This document shows, piece by piece, positions 47,701-55,657 of a DNA stretch of 64,000 nt. The stretch lies in contig NZ_JALGRF010000005.1 in assembly GCF_022815725.1 (NCBI RefSeq), forward strand, positions 125,623-189,622, written 5' to 3'. The notes under the pieces are model-generated. The model was given only the letters and a program-made list of their open reading frames with translations. It made no database searches and had not been told where the DNA came from. Numbering within the stretch: position 1 is the first letter of the stretch; every line of letters begins with the position of its first letter. Position numbers and translations under genes: made by a program. This stretch comes from Streptomyces sp. APSN-46.1. Lineage in GTDB: Bacteria; Actinomycetota; Actinomycetes; Streptomycetales; Streptomycetaceae.

Positions 47701-48043
47701 GGCGTTCAAACTCCTGGGCCTGGGCCCGGTGGTCGGCCAGCGCACCTGGGGCGGAGTGGTCGGCATGACCGGCCGGCACACCCTGGGCGACGGCACGGTG
47801 ATCACGGTGCCGATGAACGCCGCGTGGTTCCCGGAGTACGGCTGGTCGGTGGAGAACACCGGCGTGGAGCCGGACCTGCCGATCCTGCGCACCCCGCTCG
47901 ACTGGGCGGAGGGGCGGCACGCCGGGCTGGACGACGCCGTGCACCTGGCGCTGGAGCTGCTGGAACAGGACCCGGCCGCGGTGCCGCCCGGCTACGCGGA
48001 CGTGCCGGACCTGCGGCGCCCGAAGCTGCCGCCGAGGCCGTAG
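44732..48043 (+). CDS. Tricorn-like S41 peptidase
   Basis: 1,103 residues. Two N-terminal WD40-like propellers with PD40 repeats (HPRFSPDGRHIAFTTWR; DEEFYARHASSDGSRIIYQ-type; VFTRDGRYLAFMSWRGFDP) form the first 680 residues. A C1-type helical part, a PDZ domain (about 770-860, REGAVLTHVDGRPVNPVTG) and the S41 catalytic domain follow, with VDVRGNAGGHISELVVEKL and the nucleophile in ADEATSSDGDMITAAF. Tricorn proteases degrade oligopeptides downstream of the proteasome in the cytoplasm; no signal peptide is seen here. An acidic insert (EGEAAQGLAGEGEGAVTVE) lies near residue 570. GTG 44732 is the likely start. Confidence 0.93.
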   Translation: MSHDVAYLRFPHLHDDLLCFAAEDDLWVAPLVAEGEPPGRAWRITVDRTRVGHPRFSPDGRHIAFTTWRSLDPEIHLAPVAGGPAHRLSYWGATDTRVCGWTPPDKDGRSDILAVSSHGQPFSYFAWAYILPTDGSPGGKLPWGPVSDIAVHDEHTQGGEGPERRTLLLTGKPPHEPAAWKRYRGGATGRLWLHGERLLEDIEGHLDCPMFVDGRIAFLSDHEGIGNVYSCLPDGTDLRRHTDHEEFYARHASSDGSRIIYQCAGDLWLVDSLAPGAAPRKLEIRLGGPRAGRRAYQVPAAGHLDSLSVDTTGRASAVVVRGSLYWLTHRDGPARTLADTPGVRVRLPEMLGSGGQIAYVTDAEGEDAIEIAYLPRASGDREPRRLASGLLGRVLELLSDPDGERLAIASNDGRLLLIDASEESTGEVTELIRSANGPVTDLAFSPDGAWLTWSHPGIGRSLRQIKMARISGPGARVIVDVTNGRFVDENPVFTRDGRYLAFMSWRGFDPVYDVHTGDMSFPLGCRPYLVPLSSATPSPFAFTPDGRPAAGGLDPGEGEAAQGLAGEGEGAVTVEVEGLESRVTPFPVTASKYSALYPVSGGGLVWLRWPISGALGETFANPNDTTGKPTLEHFDITKARKTELASGLDWFAVSGDGTRLVINDDGDLRAVPATESGDSDSTVYLDLRRILHEVDPAAEWRQAFEEAGRLIRAYFWEPKMCGIDWDGVLRQYRPLVERVASPDEFADLLREVLGELGTSHAYVSPARRNEGPPHYQRAIGLLGANLVPREEGWVVQRILPGESSDSKARSPLAGTGIREGAVLTHVDGRPVNPVTGPYPLLSAAGGTTVELTFTPAEGEGRARRVAVVPLIDERPLRYHDWVSKRRAVVREVSGGMCGYLHIPDMGGSGWAQFNRDLRMEMSRPALIVDVRGNAGGHISELVVEKLTRSILGWDLTRGAQPVSYASNAPRGPIVALADEATSSDGDMITAAFKLLGLGPVVGQRTWGGVVGMTGRHTLGDGTVITVPMNAAWFPEYGWSVENTGVEPDLPILRTPLDWAEGRHAGLDDAVHLALELLEQDPAAVPPGYADVPDLRRPKLPPRP

Positions 48044-48089
48044 CGGCGGGGCATGCGGAAGCGGCGGGGCCTGGAAGCGGCGGGGCATG

Positions 48090-48127
48090 CCCGAGGGGCG
48101 CGATCCGTACGGATCGCGCCCCTCGGG
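48090..48127. terminator. 38-bp perfect palindrome, bidirectional terminator
   Basis: The 19-base arms 48090-48108 and 48109-48127 are exactly complementary, between the convergent protease and small-protein genes. Confidence 0.9.
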
Positions 48128-48154
48128 GCAGCTCAGGGCCGCTGGACGTCGTCG

Positions 48155-48352
48155 TCAGAAGTTGTCGTCGACGTCGTCCCACGACTGCTCGCGCGCCGGT
48201 TCCGGCGTCTGCGGGCTCTGGGGCTTCTTGCCCTTCGCCTGCTTGGCGCGCTCGGCCGCTGCGCTCTTCGCGCCCTTCGCGCCCTGCGCGGCCTTCTGCG
48301 CCTGTTCCTTGAGTTCGCTCGCCTTGTCCTGGAACTGGTCCTTGATACCCAT
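48155..48352 (-). CDS. Small charged helical protein
   Basis: 65 residues. MGIKDQFQDKASELKEQAQK begins an amphipathic helix rich in Ala, Lys, Glu and Gln; the end is acidic (EQSWDDVDDNF). No Cys, signal or membrane segment. Similar short proteins are common in Streptomyces and recall CsbD- or YtxH-like stress proteins, but I cannot assign a function. The start ATG has a nearby GGAG-like site (GGAGTGAACAGC). Confidence 0.75.
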   Translation of the reverse strand: MGIKDQFQDKASELKEQAQKAAQGAKGAKSAAAERAKQAKGKKPQSPQTPEPAREQSWDDVDDNF

Positions 48353-48428
48353 GCTGTTCACTCCATAAGGGGTGTTGGTGGTTGGGCCTCGACCAGACTT
48401 GCACGGGCTGACAAAGCTCGCATTTCGA

Positions 48429-49313
48429 TCAGTTACTCTGCGTGCGCTCCCGCTCGTCCGCGGCCCCGCCGGCCCCCACGAGCCCCTTGGAGACACTGCC
48501 CAGCCGGGGCGCGAAGTGCTTCATCTCCCGCTGTCCGGCGGTCGCGATGATCCCGGGCAGATAGCCGCGCACACCCTGCATCCCCCGCAGCCACCACTGC
48601 GCGTACACGTGCGGCGAACGCCGCTCGACGCCGGCCACGATCCGGTCCACGGCCGGGCCGAGCGGGTAGGTGCGGTTCGAGGGCCACGGCAGCCGGCGGC
48701 GCAGCTCCCGCATCACCTCGTCCTGGTCGGCGCCGCGCACCATGTCGGTGTCGGTCCAGGAGAGGTAGCCGACGCCCACCTTGACGCCCTGGTGGCCGAC
48801 TTCGGCGCGCAGGCAGTGGGCGAAGGCCTCCACGCCCGACTTGGAGGCGCAGTACGCCGTCATCATCGGCGCGGGGGTGATCGCGGCGAGCGAGGCGATC
48901 TGGAGGAAGTAGCCGCGGCTCTCCGTCAGTACGGGCAGGAAGGCGCGGGCGGTGACGGCCCCGCCGATCAGGTTGACCTCGATCACCCGGCGCCAGGCCT
49001 CGGGGTCGGAGTCCGCGAACGGTCCGCCGGCGGCCACGCCCGCGTTGGCGACGACGATGTCCACCGTGCCGAAGCGCTGCTTGACCTCCTGGGCGACGCG
49101 GGCCATCGCCTCGTGGTCGGTGACGTCGGCGTGCCAGTGGTCGCTGTCGGTGCGCAGCCGCCCGGAGACCTCTTTGAGGGCCTCCGGTTCCAGGCCTATG
49201 AGCGCCACCTTCGCGCCGCGCGCGGACAGTTTGCGGGCGAGCAGCTCGCCGACCCCGCGGGCGGCGCCGGTGACGACGGCGACCTGGCCTTCCAGACTCC
49301 TGCGAGCGCTCAC
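48429..49313 (-). CDS. Short-chain dehydrogenase/reductase
   Basis: 294 residues. NAD(P)-binding motif VAVVTGAARGVGELLARKL (TGxxxGxG), DVTDHEA, NAG at IVVANAGVAAGG, the catalytic Ser in IASLAAITPAP and YxxxK in AYCASKSGVEAF. The C-terminal extension after residue 190 resembles the SadH group. It is the last gene of a three-gene minus-strand operon with a hydrolase and a Baeyer-Villiger-type monooxygenase. Start GTG overlaps the hydrolase stop by four bases. Confidence 0.9.
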   Translation of the reverse strand: MSARRSLEGQVAVVTGAARGVGELLARKLSARGAKVALIGLEPEALKEVSGRLRTDSDHWHADVTDHEAMARVAQEVKQRFGTVDIVVANAGVAAGGPFADSDPEAWRRVIEVNLIGGAVTARAFLPVLTESRGYFLQIASLAAITPAPMMTAYCASKSGVEAFAHCLRAEVGHQGVKVGVGYLSWTDTDMVRGADQDEVMRELRRRLPWPSNRTYPLGPAVDRIVAGVERRSPHVYAQWWLRGMQGVRGYLPGIIATAGQREMKHFAPRLGSVSKGLVGAGGAADERERTQSN

Positions 49314-50236
49314 GGCCTCTTCTCCTTTTCTTCTGTGTGGAGGTACAGCGCCGCCAGGTCCCGCACGGCGTTCGTGACGGCCTCGGGGGCCTCGACGGGG
49401 GTCATGTGGCCCATGCCGGTGAGCTCGGTGAGCCCCACGCAGTGCGGCAGCGCGGCGGCGAGAGCGCGGGCGTGCACGACCGGGGTCAGCCGGTCGCTCG
49501 TACCGCCGATGACGGCGGTGGGCACGGTGAGCGCGGCGAGGTTCGCGTCCAGGTCCAGGCCGGCCAGCACCCCGGACCACGCGCGGCGGACCCCGGTGGG
49601 GCAGGCGTGCACGATACGGGCGCAGGCCTCGACCCGGTCGGGCGCCGAACCGGGGCCCATGGTGGCGTACTTGAGGACCTTCCGCGCGATCGGCGTGACG
49701 GGTCCGAGCGGGGCGCGCGAACCGAGGACCGCGCCGGTGATACGGGTCCTCGCGCGCCCGGCGGGCAGCGGCACGACCAGCGCCTCCGCGACCAGTCGCG
49801 AGCTGCCGGTGCTGCACAGCAGGGCGGCCGCGGCGTGCTCGGCGAACTCGGGCCGCCCGGCGGCGGCCATGATCGTCATCCCGCCCATGGAGTGCCCGGC
49901 GAGGACCGCCCGCTCACCGGGGGCGAGGGTGGCCTTCAGCACCGCGACCAGGTCGTCGGCGAGGGCCGTCGTGGTGTGCGTACGGGAGGCGGGGCTGCGG
50001 CCGTGCCCGCGCTGGTCGTAGGCGATGACCCGGTGGGCGGTGGCCAGCGCCCGTATCTGCGCGGCCCAGAAGGCGGTGGAACAGGTCCAGCCGTGCGCGA
50101 GCACCACGGCCGGCGCGGCCTCGTCCCCGTGCACCTCCACGTGCAGCCGGGCCCCGTCGGCGGAGACGGCCACCAGCTCCCGACGGGCGGCCGGGGGCGC
50201 GTACGGGCCGCTGGTGACGTGCGTCAGCCGGCTCAC
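49310..50236 (-). CDS. Alpha/beta hydrolase
   Basis: 308 residues. Oxyanion motif LAHGWTCSTAFW, nucleophile elbow LAGHSMGGM, acid in GGTSDRLTPV and catalytic His in TGMGHMTPVEAP give a complete triad. In the operon it would hydrolyse the ester or lactone produced by the monooxygenase. ATGA-type overlap with the next gene and four-base overlap with the monooxygenase. Confidence 0.9.
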   Translation of the reverse strand: MSRLTHVTSGPYAPPAARRELVAVSADGARLHVEVHGDEAAPAVVLAHGWTCSTAFWAAQIRALATAHRVIAYDQRGHGRSPASRTHTTTALADDLVAVLKATLAPGERAVLAGHSMGGMTIMAAAGRPEFAEHAAAALLCSTGSSRLVAEALVVPLPAGRARTRITGAVLGSRAPLGPVTPIARKVLKYATMGPGSAPDRVEACARIVHACPTGVRRAWSGVLAGLDLDANLAALTVPTAVIGGTSDRLTPVVHARALAAALPHCVGLTELTGMGHMTPVEAPEAVTNAVRDLAALYLHTEEKEKRP

Positions 50237-51930
50237 GCGGCGCCCGCCCCTTCAGCCTCGCCGGCGTTTGAGGCGCCGCCGGAGGCCAATCCAGCCCCGC
50301 CGGAGGCCAATCCAGCCCCGCCGGCGTTTGAGGCGCGGGGGTCCGGGGGCAGAGCCCCCGGCAGCGGCGCCGCAGCGGACCCGGCCGAGCCCGCCCGGGG
50401 GCGGCCCGACTTCACCGCAGCGGCGGCAGCCGGGATCCGCTCGCGGACCCGTACGACCTCGTACTCCGCCAGATCGACGCTCCGCGTCTCGCGGCGGAAC
50501 TCGCCGGTCGTGCCGGGCCAGACGGTCGTGTTGCGCCCCTGCGCGTCCAGGTACCAGCTGGTGCAGCCGCCGGTGTTCCACACGGTCCGCTCCATCCGGG
50601 CCTGCACGCGCCGGTTCCAGGCGTTGACCGCCGACGGCCTGGCCGCCAGCGCGGTGCGGCCGCCCAGCGTGTTCAGCTGCCGCAGGTAGTCCGCCATGTA
50701 GTTCAGCTGCGACTCGATCATGAGGATCATCGAGCTGTTGCCGAGCCCGGTGTTCGGTCCGATGATCGTCATCCAGTTGGGGAAGCCCGCCGCGGTCGCC
50801 CCACGCAGGGACTGCATCCCGTTCTTCCAGTGGTCGGCGAGGGTCTTGCCCTCCGCGCCCACCACCCGGTCGGCGATCGGCATGTCCGTGACGTGGAAAC
50901 CGGTGCCGAAGATGATCGCGTCGACCTCGGTCTCCGTCCCGTCGGCCGCGACGAGGGTGTTGCCCCGGATCTCCTTGAGCCCGGAGGCGACCAGGTCCAC
51001 GTTCGGCCGGGCCAGCGCCGGGTAGTACTCGCTGGAGAGCAGGATCCGCTTGCAGCCGATCCGGTAGGACGGCGTCAGCTTGGCCCTCAGCTCCGGGTCC
51101 TTGATCGAGCGCGCCATGTTCGCCTTGGCCAGCGCTTCGATCAGCCCGAGCTGGTTCGGCCGCTTGGTGAAGGCGCTGACCTGGAGCTCCCGGATTCCCC
51201 ACAGCAGCCCGCGCCGCGCGGCCCGGGTGAACGGCAGCTGGCGGTGCAGCCAGCGCTCGACGGCGGAGACGGCCCGGTCGGTGCGCGGCATCACCCACGG
51301 CGGGGTGCGCTGGAACAGCGTGAGGCGGGCCGCGTCGGGCGCGATCGCGGGCACGATCTGGATGGCGGAGGCCCCGGTCCCGATCATGGCGACGCGCTTG
51401 CCGCGCAGGTCGTAGTCGTGGTCCCAGCGCGCGGAGTGGAAGACCTTGCCGGTGAACTCGGCGAGCCCGGGGACCTCCGGCATCTTCGGGTCGGACAGCG
51501 GCCCGGTGGCGGAGACGACGACATCGGCGGTCAGCGATCCGCCGGAGGTCTCGATCTCCCAGCGGAGCGCGTCCGCGTCCCAGCGCATCATCCGGACCTC
51601 GGAGTTCAGCCGGATGTGCGGGCGCAGCCCGAAGGTGTCGGCGACGTGGTCCAGGTACGCCCGGATGTGCGGCTGCCCGGAGAAGGTCCGGGGCCAGTCG
51701 GGGTTGGGCGCGAAGGAGAACGAGTACAGGTGGGAGGGAACGTCGCAGGCGCACCCGGGGTAGCTGTTGTCCCGCCAGGTCCCGCCGACGGAGTCGGCCC
51801 GTTCCAGTACGACGAAGTCCGTGATCCCCTCGCGCCGCAGCCGGACGGCCGCGCCCAGCCCGCCGAATCCGGACCCGATCACCGCCACCCGCACGTGCTC
51901 GCGCGCGCCACCGCTGCCCATGCCGCCCAT
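50233..51930 (-). CDS. Flavin-containing Baeyer-Villiger-type monooxygenase
   Basis: 565 residues. FAD-binding Rossmann motif AVIGSGFGGLGAAVRL, the BVMO fingerprint FTGKVFHSARWDHD (FxGxxxHxxxW), a second Rossmann motif VAMIGTGASAIQIVP for NADPH, and ATG-like FGTGFHVTDMP. It inserts oxygen next to a carbonyl to give an ester or lactone. The last 45 or so residues (from about SAGSAAAPLPGALPPD onwards) are Ala/Gly-rich and are coded by the dispersed repeat at 50251-50375, so the ancestral C terminus has been replaced or extended. ATG 51930 has GGAAGG upstream; GTG 51978 is an alternative. Confidence 0.9.
   Translation of the reverse strand: MGGMGSGGAREHVRVAVIGSGFGGLGAAVRLRREGITDFVVLERADSVGGTWRDNSYPGCACDVPSHLYSFSFAPNPDWPRTFSGQPHIRAYLDHVADTFGLRPHIRLNSEVRMMRWDADALRWEIETSGGSLTADVVVSATGPLSDPKMPEVPGLAEFTGKVFHSARWDHDYDLRGKRVAMIGTGASAIQIVPAIAPDAARLTLFQRTPPWVMPRTDRAVSAVERWLHRQLPFTRAARRGLLWGIRELQVSAFTKRPNQLGLIEALAKANMARSIKDPELRAKLTPSYRIGCKRILLSSEYYPALARPNVDLVASGLKEIRGNTLVAADGTETEVDAIIFGTGFHVTDMPIADRVVGAEGKTLADHWKNGMQSLRGATAAGFPNWMTIIGPNTGLGNSSMILMIESQLNYMADYLRQLNTLGGRTALAARPSAVNAWNRRVQARMERTVWNTGGCTSWYLDAQGRNTTVWPGTTGEFRRETRSVDLAEYEVVRVRERIPAAAAAVKSGRPRAGSAGSAAAPLPGALPPDPRASNAGGAGLASGGAGLASGGASNAGEAEGAGAA
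50251..50375. repeat. Dispersed Streptomyces repeat, copies 2 and 3, inside a coding end
   Basis: Two cores with GCCGGCGTTTGAGGCG (50260-50275, 50320-50335) flank a 21-bp tandem duplication (CCGGAGGCCAATCCAGCCCCG, about 50279-50320, given by position), followed by the hairpin GTCCGGGGGC-AGA-GCCCCCGGC (50341-50361 region). The whole lies within the 3' end of the monooxygenase gene. Confidence 0.85.
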
Positions 51931-51959
51931 GCCGTCACCTTCCGCCGCATCCGCAACAC

Positions 51960-51977
51960 TGCCAGCAATCACTGGCA
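51960..51977. promoter_or_regulatory. Operator candidate between monooxygenase and MerR genes
   Basis: TGCCAG-CAATCA-CTGGCA is a perfect six-base dyad with six-base spacing, between the divergent genes. MerR proteins bind dyads between widely spaced promoter elements, so this is a reasonable MerR site. Confidence 0.55.
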
Positions 51978-52061
51978 CAATCGGGAGAGTAGAGCAGCCC
52001 CGTACTCATGGGTAGGGGTCGCACCCGGAAAGTTACTGCGGGTACGGCCTAGGCTGCGTTC

Positions 52062-52772
52062 GTGGCTGAAGAAGATACGGAAGCGGGGACGGCAGTGCGC
52101 GAATACCGCACCGAGGAACTGGCCGAGGCGGCCGGCATCCCGGTCCGCACCCTGCGCTTCTACCGCGAGCGCAAGCTCCTGCCGCCGCCGCGCCGCGAGG
52201 GCCGGATCGCCTGGTACGACGACCACCACCTCGCCCGGCTGCGCACCATCGCCGCCCTGCTGGAGCGCGGCCACACCCTCGGCGGCATCGCCGAGCTCAC
52301 CGCCGCGTTCGAGAGCGGCCGCGACGTCGGCCAGCTCGGCGAGCTGCTCGGAATCGGCTGGTCCGAGGAGACACCCGTACGGCTGTCGCCGGAGGCCCTG
52401 GCCGACTACTTCGAGGGCGAGGTCACCCCGGAGAACCTGGCGGCCTCCCTGGACCTCGGCTATCTCGCCACCGACGGCGACGCGATCGTGCACGTCAGCC
52501 GGCGGCTGCTGGACGTCTCCTCGGCCCTGGTCCGCGAGGGCGTCCCGCTGGCGGCCGTCCTGGAGACGGGCCGCCGCGTCCGCGAGCACGCGGACGCGAT
52601 GGCCGCCCTGTTCACCGAGCTGATCACCAACCACATCGGGGAGGACGCCGTCGCGCGCCTGCGCCCCCTGGCGAAGAGCGTGGTCGAGGCGGAACTCACG
52701 ATGGCGATGGACCGCCTGCGGGCCCCGTCGCGGGATCAGCAGGATCAGCGGGATCAGACGCCGAGCTCGTAG
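52062..52772 (+). CDS. MerR-family regulator
   Basis: 236 residues. N-terminal MerR HTH (YRTEELAEAAGIPVRTLRFY; the wing RREGRIAWYDDHHLARL), residues about 14-80, then a helical effector domain without Cys residues, so not a metal sensor. Divergent from the monooxygenase operon, it is its likely activator. The start GTG has no strong ribosome binding site. The 3' end overlaps the exonuclease III gene by 19 bases. Confidence 0.9.
   Translation: MAEEDTEAGTAVREYRTEELAEAAGIPVRTLRFYRERKLLPPPRREGRIAWYDDHHLARLRTIAALLERGHTLGGIAELTAAFESGRDVGQLGELLGIGWSEETPVRLSPEALADYFEGEVTPENLAASLDLGYLATDGDAIVHVSRRLLDVSSALVREGVPLAAVLETGRRVREHADAMAALFTELITNHIGEDAVARLRPLAKSVVEAELTMAMDRLRAPSRDQQDQRDQTPSS
52731..52757. 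repeat. 9-bp tandem repeat at the MerR gene end
   Basis: Three units of CGGGATCAG (middle one CAGGATCAG) code for RDQQDQRDQ at the MerR C terminus and reach into the converging gene. Confidence 0.85.
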
Positions 52773-53557
52773 ACCACCGTCACCGGCGCGTGGTCGGACC
52801 ACCGCTCGGGGTGCGTCTCGGCCCGCTCGACGAAGGCCTTCACGGCCTTGGCGGCCAGCCCCGGGGTCGCGACCTGGAGGTCGATCCGCCAGCCGGCGTC
52901 GTTGTCGAAGGCCCGCCCGCGGTAGGACCACCAGGAGTACGGCCCCTCGGTGTCCGGGTGCAGGCCGCGCACCACGTCCACGTACCCGGCGGTGTCGTAC
53001 ACCTTCCCGAGCCACTCCCGCTCCTCGGGGAGGAAGCCGGCGCTCTTGCGGTTGGTCTTCCAGTTCTTGAGGTCGGCTTCCTGGTGGCAGATGTTCCAGT
53101 CCCCGCACACCACGACCTCACGCCCCTCGGCGGCGGCCCGCGTCCGCAGCCCCTCCAGGTAGGTGAGGAACTCCCCCATGAACCGGTACTTCTCGTCCTG
53201 CTTCTCGGTGCCGGCCTCGCCGGAGGGCAGGTACAGGCTGGCCACGGTCACCCCGGGGAGATCCACTTCGAGGTAGCGGCCCGCCGTGTCGAATTCCTCA
53301 CTCCCGAACCCGACCCGCACCGCGTCGGGCCGGCGCCGCGTGTAGACGGCGACGCCCGCGCGTCCCTTCGCGGCGGCCGGCGCGAACACGGTGTGCCAGC
53401 CCTCGGGAACCCGTGCCTCGTCCGGAATCTGCCCCTCCTCGGCCCGCACCTCCTGGAGGCAGACCACATCGGCATCCGACCCGGCCAGCCACGGCACGAA
53501 CCCCTTCTTGGCGGCGGCGCGGATCCCATTCACATTCACGGAGGTCACGGTGAGCAT
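52754..53557 (-). CDS. xth: Exodeoxyribonuclease III
   Basis: 267 residues. Mg-dependent AP endonuclease and 3'-5' exonuclease of base excision repair. TVTSVNVNGIRAA, VVCLQEVRAEEG (metal Glu), SLYLPSG, VVCGDWNICHQEADLKN (catalytic Asp and Asn), YSWWSYRG and RIDLQVAT, with WSDHAPVTV (catalytic His) at the end. All active-site residues are present. Confidence 0.95.
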   Translation of the reverse strand: MLTVTSVNVNGIRAAAKKGFVPWLAGSDADVVCLQEVRAEEGQIPDEARVPEGWHTVFAPAAAKGRAGVAVYTRRRPDAVRVGFGSEEFDTAGRYLEVDLPGVTVASLYLPSGEAGTEKQDEKYRFMGEFLTYLEGLRTRAAAEGREVVVCGDWNICHQEADLKNWKTNRKSAGFLPEEREWLGKVYDTAGYVDVVRGLHPDTEGPYSWWSYRGRAFDNDAGWRIDLQVATPGLAAKAVKAFVERAETHPERWSDHAPVTVVYELGV

Positions 53558-53595
53558 CCGAGCACCATAGCGGGAGGGTTCCGTACGATGTTCGG

Positions 53596-54108
53596 ATGTC
53601 TCACGGGATCCAGCTCCGCGCCGTGCTGTACGACCACCCCGACGCGGTCAAGCTCAACGATCAGGTCCAGCTCGAGTACCAGGCGAGGTACGACGACGGT
53701 GAGGGCGACGCCACCTTCCTCGACCCCGCCATGTTCGTCCCGCCGCAGGGCCTCTACCTGCTGGCGTACGACGCCCAGGACGCCCCGGTGGCCAGCGGCG
53801 GCTGGCGCAGCCAGGAGCGCAACGACGAGGGCTACTCGAACGGCGACGCCGAACTGAAGCGCATGTACGTCATACCGGAGGCCCGCGGCCTCGGCCTGGC
53901 CCGCCGGATCCTGTCGGCACTCGAAACTGACGCCCGGGCGGCGGGCCGCGTCCGCATGGTCCTCGAAACGGGCGACCAGCAGCCGGAGGCGATCGCCCTC
54001 TACCTCTCCTCGGGCTACACCCTCTCCGCGAAGTTCGGCCACTACCGCTTCCACAACTCCAGCCGCTGCATGACAAAACCGCTCATGGACAGCCCCGCCG
54101 GCGTTTGA
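53596..54108 (+). CDS. GNAT-family N-acetyltransferase
   Basis: 170 residues. The acetyl-CoA loop is ELKRMYVIPEARGLGLARRIL (Q/RxxGxG/A as EARGLGLA), about residues 95-115, with ETGDQQPEAIALYLSSGY as motif B. N-terminal residues form the acceptor side; the acceptor is unknown. The final codons SPAGV-stop are supplied by the dispersed repeat that starts at 54090. Confidence 0.87.
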   Translation: MSHGIQLRAVLYDHPDAVKLNDQVQLEYQARYDDGEGDATFLDPAMFVPPQGLYLLAYDAQDAPVASGGWRSQERNDEGYSNGDAELKRMYVIPEARGLGLARRILSALETDARAAGRVRMVLETGDQQPEAIALYLSSGYTLSAKFGHYRFHNSSRCMTKPLMDSPAGV

Positions 54109-54286
54109 GGCGCCATTCCAGCCCCGCCGGCGTTTGAGGCGCTGGGGGCACCTCCCAGCGGTAGCTGGGGGAGGGTCCGGGGGCTGGCCCCCGGCAACGG
54201 CGCCGCACCGCCAGCCCCACCCAGCCCCGCCGGCGTTTGAGGCGCGGGGTCTGGGGCGGAGCCCCAGCAGCGGGCCCGCAGGGGGC
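54090..54286. repeat. Dispersed Streptomyces repeat, copies 4-6
   Basis: Three cores (AGCCCCGCCGGCGTTTGAGG at 54091-54110, 54120-54139 and 54223-54242) are joined by hairpin-forming tails such as CTGGGGGCACC...GGTAGCTGGGGGAG and CCGGGGGCT-GG-CCCCCGG. The region fills the gap between convergent genes and also forms the end of the GNAT gene. Confidence 0.88.
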
Positions 54287-55657
54287 CTACCGGGGAAGCC
54301 AGGCGGCCCGGGCCGCGCCCCAGCGGGACGGACCCCGAACCCAGTCCCCGTACGGCAGCGGCGACGCCGCGTACCGCAGCACCCCGTACCCGGAGGAGAC
54401 CTCCCGCAGCCAGGGCTGCGCCGAGTACCCGGGGACCGGGGCGCCGACGGGCGGGACCTCCCGGACCAGCCACGACGCCGTCCCGGCCAGGGAATACCGC
54501 AGCCCCCGTCCACCCCCCTCGGCGAGCGCCCGCAGCACCCCGGCCGCCGCCAGATACCCCGTCCCGTGATCCAGCGCCTGCGCCGGCAGCACCCCAGGCA
54601 CCCCGCCCACCCCCGGAACCCCCGGCCCGGCCCCCGAGCCACACGCGGCAGCGACCCCGTACCCCGCCTGTACCAGCGAGTCGAACCCCCGCCGGCCGGC
54701 CCACGGCCCCCGCCACCCCCACGCGCACAGCTCCGCCACCACCAGCCCCGGCCGGGCGGCCATCAGCTCCTCCACCCCGAGCCCGTACCGCTCCAGCGCC
54801 CCCGGCCGGTACCCGCTCACCACCACGTCCGCCTCGGCGAGCAGCCCCTCGAACACCGCCCGGTCCCCCGCCACCGCCAGGTCCAGCAGCGCCGACCGCT
54901 TCCCGAACCCGGTGTCCGCGTACGCGTCATCCGCCTCCGGCAGCCCCGGCGGGTCGATCCGCAGCACATCCGCGCCCAGCAGCCCCAGCGTCCGCGTCGC
55001 GACGGGCCCGGCGATGACCCGGGTCAGGTCCAGCACCCGCACCCCGGCGGCGGGCAACGCCCGCAACGCCCCCGGAACACCGCCCGGGAGCCGCCGCGAC
55101 CGCCCCTCGAACTCCCGTACCTCCACCAGCGGCTGCGGCTCCCCGTACGCGCCCGCCACCGCGACGGCCAGCCCGCCGGCCCCGTACACCCGCTCCTGCA
55201 CCTCGACCGCGGCCCGCCCCGCCACCGCCTCCCGCAGCGCCTCCGGGCTCGACTCCGTCAGGCCGAGCGCCCGTACCAGCGCCCGCGCGTGATGCGGATA
55301 GTTCGCGTGCGTCCGCACCCATCCGTCGGCCGTCCGCCAGAACCCCGACAGCGGCGCGAAGGTCACCGGGGCGCGGCCCTCCACCCGCAGGTGCCGCTCG
55401 CTGACGAACGCCGTCGCCACCGCGCCCTCGTCCACCACCGGCGGAGCCGCGTCGTCCGCCCCGCCACCCGCCCGTACGGCGGCCAGCTCCGCGGCGGCGA
55501 GCGCGCACACCCCGACCGTGGCCCGCGCCAGCTCCCGTACCGGCAGCGGCCCTTCCGCGAGCCCGCTCGCCCCCCCGTACCGCACCCGCCCCGCGAGCTC
55601 GGCCGCCCCGCCGAGCGCGCTCCACGCCTGCGCCGTCGCGGCGTCGACGGCCGCCAT
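54287..55657 (-). CDS. Family III CoA transferase (CaiB/BaiF)
   Basis: 456 residues. VRVLDLTRVIAGPVATRTLG and ADVLRIDPPG start the canonical domain at about residue 205, with the catalytic Asp region DLAVAGDRAVFEGLL and VVVSGYRPGALERYGL further on. The N-terminal 200 residues appear to be a second, degenerate copy (a partial domain with PVTFAPLSGFWRTADGWVRT), as in double-domain members. It transfers CoA between carboxylic acids. It follows the ATP-grasp gene with a 13-base gap containing a 14-bp duplication. Confidence 0.88.
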   Translation of the reverse strand: MAAVDAATAQAWSALGGAAELAGRVRYGGASGLAEGPLPVRELARATVGVCALAAAELAAVRAGGGADDAAPPVVDEGAVATAFVSERHLRVEGRAPVTFAPLSGFWRTADGWVRTHANYPHHARALVRALGLTESSPEALREAVAGRAAVEVQERVYGAGGLAVAVAGAYGEPQPLVEVREFEGRSRRLPGGVPGALRALPAAGVRVLDLTRVIAGPVATRTLGLLGADVLRIDPPGLPEADDAYADTGFGKRSALLDLAVAGDRAVFEGLLAEADVVVSGYRPGALERYGLGVEELMAARPGLVVAELCAWGWRGPWAGRRGFDSLVQAGYGVAAACGSGAGPGVPGVGGVPGVLPAQALDHGTGYLAAAGVLRALAEGGGRGLRYSLAGTASWLVREVPPVGAPVPGYSAQPWLREVSSGYGVLRYAASPLPYGDWVRGPSRWGAARAAWLPR

